DNA from: Ruminococcus sp.
GTDB taxonomy: Bacteria > Bacillota > Clostridia > Oscillospirales > Ruminococcaceae
Direction: 5' to 3'
Length of the DNA: 33,698 nucleotides
Assembly: GCF_016287535.1 (NCBI RefSeq)
Contig: NZ_JAEFAJ010000037.1
Span: forward strand, 1 to 33,698
Positions 5,749 through 12,292 of the stretch are shown piece by piece. Under the pieces are notes generated by a model. That model searched no databases, was not told where the DNA came from, and worked only from the letters and a program-made list of their open reading frames with translations. Numbering within the stretch: the stretch's first letter is position 1; the number at the start of each line of letters is the position of its first letter. A program made the translations under genes and the position numbers.

Positions 5749-8058
5749 ATGGGCGGACTTGTATTGCATAACCTCAAAAAAGCAAAAGGACAGTTCATTT
5801 CATTTGGTATCGTGATGATTATAACGGCGGTGATACTCAATATTTCACTTGTGCTTCTGTTTCAGACGGGTGATGCATATGACAAGCGTTTCGATGAACT
5901 TAACACTGCTGATATCAGTGCGAGTGTTCCCGCTGCCCTTGCATCTGAGGAACTTGCCGGTGATATTGGTCAAATCAATGGCGTTTCGGCTGTCGAAAAG
6001 AATGAAGCTCTGTTTGCTTCTGCCGCCTTACAGGAATTCCAAGGCTCGGAATTTACGATGAATACCTATTTTTACAAACTTTCCGATGAGCGAACTATCT
6101 CGAAGCATACGATAGAGGAAAAAGCAAGTAGCGAGGAAGAAAACGGTGCGTATATTCCCATGTATCTGTCTGCGCTCGGCGGATACAAGACAGGCGAAAA
6201 GATAAGATATATCACAGACGGCAGGGAATATGCCTTTACCGTTAACGGCATTATCAGCGAAATGCAGTACGGCAACTACGGCACGGGCTTTATCGGGATA
6301 TACCTTACCGACAAAGCATATGAAGATATGACCTCTGACGAGAATTTTACGGCGGTTTCGGAATATCTGATAAAAACCGACAATGATACTGATATATCCG
6401 GATTAAAGAGCGATATTGCGGCACTTCTGAAAGGAAAAAACATCCACGTAGTTTCTCTCCTTGACCGTGACACTGCCAAAAACAGCCGCACTATGGTATC
6501 AAATACGATCGTCTTGTTCCTTGCGGTGTTTGCTTTACTTGTGCTGATCGTAAGCATATTCCTCGCGCGTTTCAGGATACGAACAACGATTGACGAGGAG
6601 ATCAACGAAATGGGTGTTCTCAAAGGAATAGGTTACACAAGCAGACAGCTTATGTTCAGTCAGGTAATCCCTTACGGTTTGATATGCGGTGCAGGACTTA
6701 TCATCGGAACAGCTATTTCCTATACGGTGATACCCTCTGTTGCAAATTTGCTTGCAGTACAGTCTGGTTTCTCCTATACACCTGTTTTCGACATCAAAGC
6801 TGCCTGCATCAGTATATCTGGCATACTCGTATTTGTTCTGCTGTTTACGTTACTTGCCGCAGGAAAGATCAAGCATCTTGAACCTATCAACGCTATCAGA
6901 GGAATTGATCCGCTGAAACCCGCGGACAGGAACAGTTTTCCGCTTGACACCTCAAAAGGCTCGGTGGCTCTGAACCTGACCTTAAAGCAAGCTGTCTCAT
7001 CTGCCGGAAGAAATATCCTGCTTTTTGCGGTTACTTTTGTTATGATGATACTTCTGTCATTTACGGGAGTGCTTGTTTATAATGTAAATATCCGTCCTGA
7101 AAACTTCCTCACTACGTTGTCTGAAGAGCTGCCTGATATAAGAGTGCAGTCGGACGGGAATTATTTTGAGGAACTGAAAGAGTTGCTCAAAAATGAGAAT
7201 GTCAAAGCAGTGAATTATGGTATCGCTAACGGTGAATACACAGACGGCAGCTTACCAATGATCGTGTGCGAGGACTATTCACTGCTTGAAAATGATATTT
7301 GCTACAAAGGTGCGCACCCCGACAATGCCGATAAAATTGCGATAGGTAGTGCATTTGAAGACGATTATTCTGTCGGTGATAAATTCAGGCTGACTGTGAA
7401 CGGAAATTCTCACGATTATACGGTCAGCGGCTTTATTCAGAGCGTCAACAACAATGGACTTATTGCCGAGCTGACCGATGAAGGATATGCCAGCATCTCG
7501 GATAAGCCGCTCTATTCGTTTAACATCTACACAAACGGCAGGGATATTGAAGACCTTGTTGACAAGCTGAACAGCGAATATTCCGATTATACTGTGAATA
7601 TAAGCAATACCGCAAAGGAAACAAAGGCTATGCAGGCGATGTATTCCTCGCTCATCACCATTGTTGCAATACTGCTGTTCATCATCACAGTGCTTATCAT
7701 ACTGCTGATACTCTACGTTATCATGCGTTCGATGATTTCGAGCCTGAAAATCGATTTCGGCATATACAAGGCGATGGGTTTCACAAGCAGACAGCTTATC
7801 GTGCAGACGGTCGGTAGTATCACACCTGTTGTACTGATAGGTTCTGTACTGTCGGCGATGCTGGGTATTGCATATCTGCCGACTATGTTTGATGGCATAT
7901 TCTCAGCCATCGGAGCGCAGAAGAATAATTTTGAGATACCTGTGGCAGTTCTGCTTATCATGGCTTTGATACTGACCGCTGTAAATATCATCATCGGTAC
8001 GCTGCTTTGCAGGCCTATAAAAAGGATAACCGCATATTCACTGATAAAAGAGGGGTAA
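5749..8058 (+). CDS. FtsX-like ABC transporter permease
   Basis: 769 residues with about eight membrane helices arranged as one (17-38), large extracytoplasmic domain, three (252-274, 302-330, 350-370), one (421-443), second extracytoplasmic domain, three (634-660, 690-712, 728-752). This duplicated FtsX layout, with paired ..MGVLKGIGYTSRQL and ..YKAMGFTSRQL coupling motifs after helices 2 and 6, is characteristic of MacB-fold permeases that couple ATP hydrolysis to movement in the outer leaflet rather than transport through a pore. It starts one base after the ATPase stop, with GGGGTGGTG as ribosome site. A bidirectional hairpin follows at 8122-8158. Confidence 0.92.
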   Translation: MGGLVLHNLKKAKGQFISFGIVMIITAVILNISLVLLFQTGDAYDKRFDELNTADISASVPAALASEELAGDIGQINGVSAVEKNEALFASAALQEFQGSEFTMNTYFYKLSDERTISKHTIEEKASSEEENGAYIPMYLSALGGYKTGEKIRYITDGREYAFTVNGIISEMQYGNYGTGFIGIYLTDKAYEDMTSDENFTAVSEYLIKTDNDTDISGLKSDIAALLKGKNIHVVSLLDRDTAKNSRTMVSNTIVLFLAVFALLVLIVSIFLARFRIRTTIDEEINEMGVLKGIGYTSRQLMFSQVIPYGLICGAGLIIGTAISYTVIPSVANLLAVQSGFSYTPVFDIKAACISISGILVFVLLFTLLAAGKIKHLEPINAIRGIDPLKPADRNSFPLDTSKGSVALNLTLKQAVSSAGRNILLFAVTFVMMILLSFTGVLVYNVNIRPENFLTTLSEELPDIRVQSDGNYFEELKELLKNENVKAVNYGIANGEYTDGSLPMIVCEDYSLLENDICYKGAHPDNADKIAIGSAFEDDYSVGDKFRLTVNGNSHDYTVSGFIQSVNNNGLIAELTDEGYASISDKPLYSFNIYTNGRDIEDLVDKLNSEYSDYTVNISNTAKETKAMQAMYSSLITIVAILLFIITVLIILLILYVIMRSMISSLKIDFGIYKAMGFTSRQLIVQTVGSITPVVLIGSVLSAMLGIAYLPTMFDGIFSAIGAQKNNFEIPVAVLLIMALILTAVNIIIGTLLCRPIKRITAYSLIKEG

Positions 8059-8121
8059 GAAATAACTAAAATATGCTTTTATCTTTCCTATAAGTCACGG
8101 TTTTAACGTTTTTTAAGCAGT

Positions 8122-8158
8122 AAAAAAAGCGCTCACTTTGACTGTGAGTGCTTTTTTA
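8122..8158. terminator. Bidirectional terminator between permease and MATE genes
   Basis: A long stem formed by AAAAAAGC-GCTCAC and GTGAG-T-GCTTTTTT around a short loop, with A-run on one side and T-run on the other, lies between the convergent permease (ends 8058) and MATE gene (ends 8164) and can serve both. Confidence 0.8.
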
Positions 8159-8163
8159 TGAAC

Positions 8164-9504
8164 TTAAACAATTTCGGTTCGTTTTTTGTTGGTATGTATA
8201 TATACTGCAAAACAAAGAGCTATTTGCAGCAGCGTGGAGCAAGGTATAGACAGTCCGATAAGGAACAGAGAGCCGCTGCTGAAATGCTGCATGATTAATG
8301 CCATCGGTATCCTCACAAGAAAAGCTCCGCAAAGTCCCTGAAGCATAACGAACTTTGTCTTTTCTATACCATTGAAATATCCTACAAAACAGAAAAGGAA
8401 ACAAGTTTGCAGGCAGTCTATTGCATATGCTTTCAGATAATCCCATGCGTCTTTTACAGTAGAATCTATAGGGCAGAAGATACCTGCCAGTTTATCTCCG
8501 AAAAAGAATGTAATAAAGAACATCGCCACTCCGAATGCGGCTGAAACCGCAATGCCGTTTCTCAGAGCGGCATTTGAGCGTTCATACCGACCTGCCCCTT
8601 GGTTTTGTGCAACGAATGCGGACATTGACTGCATAAATGCTATTGGAATAAGCATAATGAATGTGCATACCTTATTTGCAACGCCAACTCCTGCAGATGC
8701 ATCAACACTTATCTGATTAACAATGGCGACGAGGACAAGAAACGATATCCCCACAAGGAAATCCTGCAATGCTATAGGAGTTCCTATGTGTATGATATTT
8801 CGTGCTGACGGCTTATGTATCCTGATATCTGAACGGTGTATTTCAAACGGAAGCTTCAGCCGTCTGATAATAAAAAACGATATCACCACACTTATAAACT
8901 GTGCGATTACAGTCGCAATCGCAGCACCTGTTGCTCCGAGACCGAATACAGATACAAAGATCAGATCACCGATTATATTGCATATACAGGCTATTCCGAC
9001 AGCCACGAGAGGTGTTTTTGAATCGCCCAGTCCCCGGAAAATACTTCCCAGCAGGTTATAAGCTGTTATTACAAGAAAACCGCCGCCGCATATACGGATA
9101 TAGCTGACGGTCGCGTCCATCGCTTCATCAGGCGCGTGCATTGCCTTAGTCAGTGAATTTGCACCGATTACGCTGATCAATGTGAATATCACACCTGCAA
9201 AGAAAAACACACAGAGTCCTGTACCTATTATCTGTGCGGTGTCCTTATTGCGTTTCTGACCGATACGCTGTGCAACCGAAACGGTAATTCCCATAGAAAA
9301 GCTTACCAGAATATTCGTAAGGGTCATGATTATCTGTGAACCTGTCGAAACAGCTGAAACTCCTGATTTTGTTCCGAATTGTCCTACTATGAGCAAGTCC
9401 ACAGCACCATAAAGCGCCTGAAGAAACATTGCCAGCAGAACAGGCAGCATGAACTTCAATAATTTCGGAAGTATCGGTCCTTCTGTAAAGCTGTTGTCTT
9501 TCAA
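8164..9504 (-). CDS. MATE-family efflux transporter
   Basis: 446 residues, about 12 membrane helices. The N-terminus (EGPILPKLLKFMLPVLLAMF then YGAVDLLIVGQFG) and the mid-protein FRGLGDSKTPL stretch are typical of the NorM/DinF-like branch of the MOP superfamily, which exports cationic drugs or metabolites using Na+ or H+ gradients. The start codon is TTG at 9502-9504: GGAGGA lies six bases before it and no ATG or GTG upstream fits. It is convergent with the ABC operon. A GGATAAG/CTTATCC inverted repeat (within 9525-9556) precedes the ribosome site; I see no convincing promoter between 9505 and 9592. Substrate unknown. Confidence 0.92.
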   Translation of the reverse strand: MKDNSFTEGPILPKLLKFMLPVLLAMFLQALYGAVDLLIVGQFGTKSGVSAVSTGSQIIMTLTNILVSFSMGITVSVAQRIGQKRNKDTAQIIGTGLCVFFFAGVIFTLISVIGANSLTKAMHAPDEAMDATVSYIRICGGGFLVITAYNLLGSIFRGLGDSKTPLVAVGIACICNIIGDLIFVSVFGLGATGAAIATVIAQFISVVISFFIIRRLKLPFEIHRSDIRIHKPSARNIIHIGTPIALQDFLVGISFLVLVAIVNQISVDASAGVGVANKVCTFIMLIPIAFMQSMSAFVAQNQGAGRYERSNAALRNGIAVSAAFGVAMFFITFFFGDKLAGIFCPIDSTVKDAWDYLKAYAIDCLQTCFLFCFVGYFNGIEKTKFVMLQGLCGAFLVRIPMALIMQHFSSGSLFLIGLSIPCSTLLQIALCFAVYIHTNKKRTEIV

Positions 9505-9592
9505 ATTGATTCCTCCGTTATTTTCGGGATAAGAACAAAATACTGGCTTATCCGTGATTTAAAAACTTTTATTTTACCATGTTCTGTCCGTG

Positions 9593-9955
9593 TCAGCTTA
9601 TCGGTATGACAGGCAGCTCTATAGGCTCGTCACTGTCGTCAGTATAAGACTGACTTGTCTCTTCTTCAGATGAGTTTTCTGATTCCGGAGGCATGATACC
9701 AGCATCATTGAGTGATGAATCACCGGAAGTTTCAGCTGATGAAGTTACACTGCCGGCAGCAGTTGTTGTGGTGGTAGTTGTTGTACTGATGACCGTCTGC
9801 GATACGGCAGCAGTAGTTGTAACAGTGGTGGTATCAGCGGTGGGCGTTTCAGCTTCTGTGGAAGCTGTACTGATCTCTGATGTTCCGCTTTCTCCGCCGT
9901 TGCAGCCTGTCAGCAGAAGAGCTGCAGCAAAAATAACAGTTAGTGATCTTTTCAT
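9593..9955 (-). CDS. Small Thr-rich lipoprotein
   Basis: 120 residues. The N-terminus MKRSLTVIFAAALLLTGCNG is a type II signal peptide with an LLTGC lipobox, so the mature protein should be lipid-anchored outside the membrane. The remainder is low complexity: a Thr/Ser/Ala-rich stretch with an eight-Thr run, then an acidic Ser/Glu/Asp region ending PIELPVIPIS. No folded domain is visible; it resembles the linker regions of the cellulosomal proteins here and may be a spacer or a carrier of glycans. AGGAGA precedes the ATG by five bases. It has its own promoter (10065-10093) and is divergent from the GGDEF/EAL gene. Confidence 0.8.
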   Translation of the reverse strand: MKRSLTVIFAAALLLTGCNGGESGTSEISTASTEAETPTADTTTVTTTAAVSQTVISTTTTTTTTAAGSVTSSAETSGDSSLNDAGIMPPESENSSEEETSQSYTDDSDEPIELPVIPIS

Positions 9956-9980
9956 AATTTCTCCTGAATAGTATTATTAT

Positions 9981-10053
9981 CGGATCATGGCTTATGAGCT
10001 TTTCCAGATGCAGCTTATACTGCGGTAAGAACCTTTTACAAACCCGTGATCCG
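9981..10053 (-). other. Possible structured 5' leader of the lipoprotein mRNA
   Basis: The transcript from the promoter at 10065-10093 would have a leader of about 100 bases. CGGATCA and TGATCCG (9981-9987 and 10047-10053) are perfect 7-bp complements that would close a loop of about 59 bases, within which a short GCAG/CTGC stem is possible. I do not recognise a known riboswitch consensus. Could equally be chance complementarity. Confidence 0.3.
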
Positions 10054-10064
10054 TGAGCAATTGA

Positions 10065-10093
10065 ATTTTATCATATATATCTGCAGATGTCAA
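10065..10093 (-). promoter_or_regulatory. Sigma-A promoter of the lipoprotein gene
   Basis: Minus-strand TTGACA (10088-10093), 17-base spacer and TAAAAT (10065-10070). It lies about 110 bases before the lipoprotein start codon at 9955. Confidence 0.7.
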
Positions 10094-10190
10094 GCTGTTA
10101 ATTGCTTACCGGATAAGCTGATTGATGAATAGCAGCTGTTCGGAAAAATAACAGTATTGTGCTATAAAACGCTTTTTTACAATTCAGCTA

Positions 10191-10219
10191 TTGATTTATG
10201 TGCGCAAATAGTGTACAAT
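10191..10219 (+). promoter_or_regulatory. Candidate distal promoter of the GGDEF/EAL gene
   Basis: TTGATT (10191-10196), 17 bases, TACAAT (10214-10219). This would give a 5' leader of about 170 bases. The rest of the 440-base gap between 9955 and 10396 is AT-rich and shows no cyclic-di-GMP riboswitch consensus. Confidence 0.45.
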
Positions 10220-10302
10220 ATATAAATATGGCATTGTAATATGTTGCATTATGCTATTTTGTATGTTATTTGATAAATACGTTGAACTTTTGTTATGGTG
10301 TT

Positions 10303-10331
10303 TTGCCAATAATGAAAAATCGTATTATTAT
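10303..10331 (+). promoter_or_regulatory. Candidate proximal promoter of the GGDEF/EAL gene
   Basis: TTGCCA (10303-10308), 17 bases, TATTAT (10326-10331), about 60 bases before the start codon. It competes with the distal candidate at 10191-10219; sequence alone does not decide. Confidence 0.4.
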
Positions 10332-10376
10332 AAAGATCAATAATACATTATCATTCTGTTTTTGACAGGAGCATAT

Positions 10377-10406
10377 ATGATGAAAGGAGGTATTTATGGA
10401 TCCTGA
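10377..10406 (+). CDS. Possible nine-codon leader peptide overlapping the GGDEF/EAL start
   Basis: ATGATG at 10377 opens a nine-codon frame (MMKGGIYGS) that ends in TGA at 10404-10406, running through the AAAGGAGG ribosome site and the ATG of the GGDEF/EAL gene in a different frame. CAGGAG (10366-10371 region) precedes it at a workable distance. Translation of it would mask and then release the downstream start. This may be chance; no homology can be claimed for nine residues. Confidence 0.2.
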   Translation: MMKGGIYGS

Positions 10407-12081
10407 AAAGGAATTGCGTTTTTATAAGCTGTATGAACAGCTTGCTTCCCTGACGCAGATAGTGAATCAGACACCTGCCATTAAAAAGATTGAATCTGTA
10501 CTGAATGAGATCGCCGCGATGTTCCGTCTTTCAAAGGGCGTTACTCATTTTTATCGCGATCCCGGCGCGGAAAAACGGGATGACGGCGAAGTAATGTGCA
10601 GTTATGATACAGGAAAAGAAGGAAAGCAGGTACATACGGTAAGATTTGAAACGCGACTTATGTCCATAACTACCATGACGGTATATATGTCGGAGAATGA
10701 GGAACCTCTGACAGATGAGGAAATGTTCAAGGTTGACCTTGCCATGAGAACGGCGCTTGCTTTCATAAGCCGCAACCGTTTGCAGGTGATAGCTGAAAAA
10801 CTGGCGTTTTATGATGATGTGGGCTTCCGTAATATACGAAGCCTTTTCAGATACTTTTCATGGAAAGGACGCACCGGCGATTTTGAAGGAAAAGCTGCAA
10901 TAAACTATAATCTGCGGCATTTTTCTCTGATAAACGAGGAGTTCGGAAGAGCGGGCGGTGATACCGTTCTGTGGAACCATTACAGATATATAGAGAATAT
11001 GATCGGAGACAGCGGAATGGTCGTCAGACTCGGCGGTGACGCTTTTGTATGCATATGCGATCAGACTGATCTTCCCGATCTTCTTGATTACATGAATGAA
11101 GCTGTTGTACTGGCTGATGACAGCGGAAGAACAGCAAGGATCTCGTGCTATGCCGGTGTTTTTCTTGTTCCGGACAGGTATACAGTAACTGTTCCGAATG
11201 ACATCATGGGTAAGATCATGCACGCATATCAGGTCGCAAAGGTAGGCACGCAGGGAAATATCGTATTTTATTCTGATATGCTCATGTCAGAAAAGGAAAG
11301 GTCAAGGCGTATACAGAACATATTCCCTGTTGCTTTGAAAAACGGTGAATTTCATGCATTCTATCAGCCTAAGGTCAATATCGTTACCGGTGAACTGTAT
11401 GGAGCCGAGGCTCTCTGCCGCTGGTTCCACGACGGAAAAATCGTGCCTCCGATGGAGTTTATCCCGATACTGGAGGTGACAAGTGAGATATGCAAGCTGG
11501 ATTTCCATATGCTTGAGCTCGTATGCTCGGATATACGCAGATGGCTCGATGAAGGAAAACGTGTTGTCCGTGTTTCCGTCAATCTTTCCAGACGTCATAT
11601 CATTAATCCTGATCTTGTAAAAACGCTTATTGATATCATAGACAGGCATAATGTGCCTCATGAATACATAGAGATAGAACTGACCGAAACCACCACAGAC
11701 GTTGAGTTCAAGGATCTGAAGCGTGTTGTTGAGGCGCTTCACGAGTATAATATATACACTTCCGTAGACGATTTCGGTATGGGGTATTCATCTCTTAATC
11801 TGATACGTGTTATACCCTGGAATGTACTGAAGGTCGATAAGATATTCCTGCCTCTTGACGGTGAAGCAAAGGACAGCGTAAGAAGCGTTATGTTCAAATA
11901 TGTGGTCGCTATGGCAAAGGAGCTCGGATTTGAATGTATCGTTGAGGGCGTAGAAACAGCAGCTCAGCTCGAACTTCTTCGTGAGTGCGGATGCGAGCTT
12001 GCACAGGGATACTTATTCGACAGACCGCTTCCGCTGAATGAGTTTGAAAAAAGGCTTATTATGGAGAGATATACAATATAA
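10396..12081 (+). CDS. Degenerate GGDEF / intact EAL cyclic-di-GMP phosphodiesterase
   Basis: 561 residues, cytosolic. An N-terminal region of about 130 residues resembles a small sensory (GAF-like) domain. The GGDEF domain follows, but its motif reads GGDAF (213-217) and no RxxD inhibitory site is five residues upstream, so cyclase activity is unlikely and GTP binding at most regulatory. The EAL domain (about 310-555) keeps what catalysis needs: EAL-CRW (338-343), N in SVNLSRR, E in ELTET, the DDFGMGYSS pair, K in LKVDK, E in VEGVET and QGY. It should therefore hydrolyse cyclic-di-GMP. AAAGGAGG sits five bases before the ATG. A remnant of another GGDEF domain continues in frame after the stop. 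Confidence 0.92.
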   Translation: MDPEKELRFYKLYEQLASLTQIVNQTPAIKKIESVLNEIAAMFRLSKGVTHFYRDPGAEKRDDGEVMCSYDTGKEGKQVHTVRFETRLMSITTMTVYMSENEEPLTDEEMFKVDLAMRTALAFISRNRLQVIAEKLAFYDDVGFRNIRSLFRYFSWKGRTGDFEGKAAINYNLRHFSLINEEFGRAGGDTVLWNHYRYIENMIGDSGMVVRLGGDAFVCICDQTDLPDLLDYMNEAVVLADDSGRTARISCYAGVFLVPDRYTVTVPNDIMGKIMHAYQVAKVGTQGNIVFYSDMLMSEKERSRRIQNIFPVALKNGEFHAFYQPKVNIVTGELYGAEALCRWFHDGKIVPPMEFIPILEVTSEICKLDFHMLELVCSDIRRWLDEGKRVVRVSVNLSRRHIINPDLVKTLIDIIDRHNVPHEYIEIELTETTTDVEFKDLKRVVEALHEYNIYTSVDDFGMGYSSLNLIRVIPWNVLKVDKIFLPLDGEAKDSVRSVMFKYVVAMAKELGFECIVEGVETAAQLELLRECGCELAQGYLFDRPLPLNEFEKRLIMERYTI

Positions 12082-12216
12082 AACGCAGGGGAGAGAGGCG
12101 AGGACTTCCTCTTTGTGATCCCTGATTCGAATATCGGAGTAGGAATGGACCGCGCTGACAGCAGGCTTTACAAGGGCAAGAGCAATGGAAAGCATCATTC
12201 TGAATATACGGACTGA
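12082..12216 (+). pseudogene. In-frame GGDEF-domain remnant after the EAL stop codon
   Basis: The 44 codons directly after the TAA at 12079-12081, in the same frame, read NAGERGEDFLFVIPDSN and then IGVGMDRADSRLYKGKSNGK before TGA (12214-12216). The first part matches the (G)GEDF-LF-IPD motif region of a GGDEF domain, the second its C-terminal SIGVA...AD.ALY.AK..GRN end. About 50 residues that normally separate them are missing, so it is an internally deleted scrap of a second diguanylate cyclase domain, different from the one inside the upstream gene. No ribosome site of its own is visible. Confidence 0.65.
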
Positions 12217-12230
12217 CATGAATAATAAAA

Positions 12231-12257
12231 AACAGGGACTGTGGTCCCTGTTTTTTT
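12231..12257. terminator. Bidirectional terminator between EAL and repeat-protein genes
   Basis: A perfect 9-bp stem AACAGGGAC/GTCCCTGTT (12231-12239, 12244-12252) with a TGTG loop, A-run before and seven Ts after. It lies between the convergent GGDEF/EAL gene and the 858-residue protein gene (ends 12293). Confidence 0.85.
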
Positions 12258-12292
12258 GTCTGTTCTGTTTTTAAGTGAATGTCACTGATGTT

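Noticed and set aside
10226..10395. Cyclic-di-GMP riboswitch before the GGDEF/EAL gene
   Set aside because: The leader is AT-rich and lacks the conserved GGGCAAA-like and GACGCAAAG-like segments or the expected stems.
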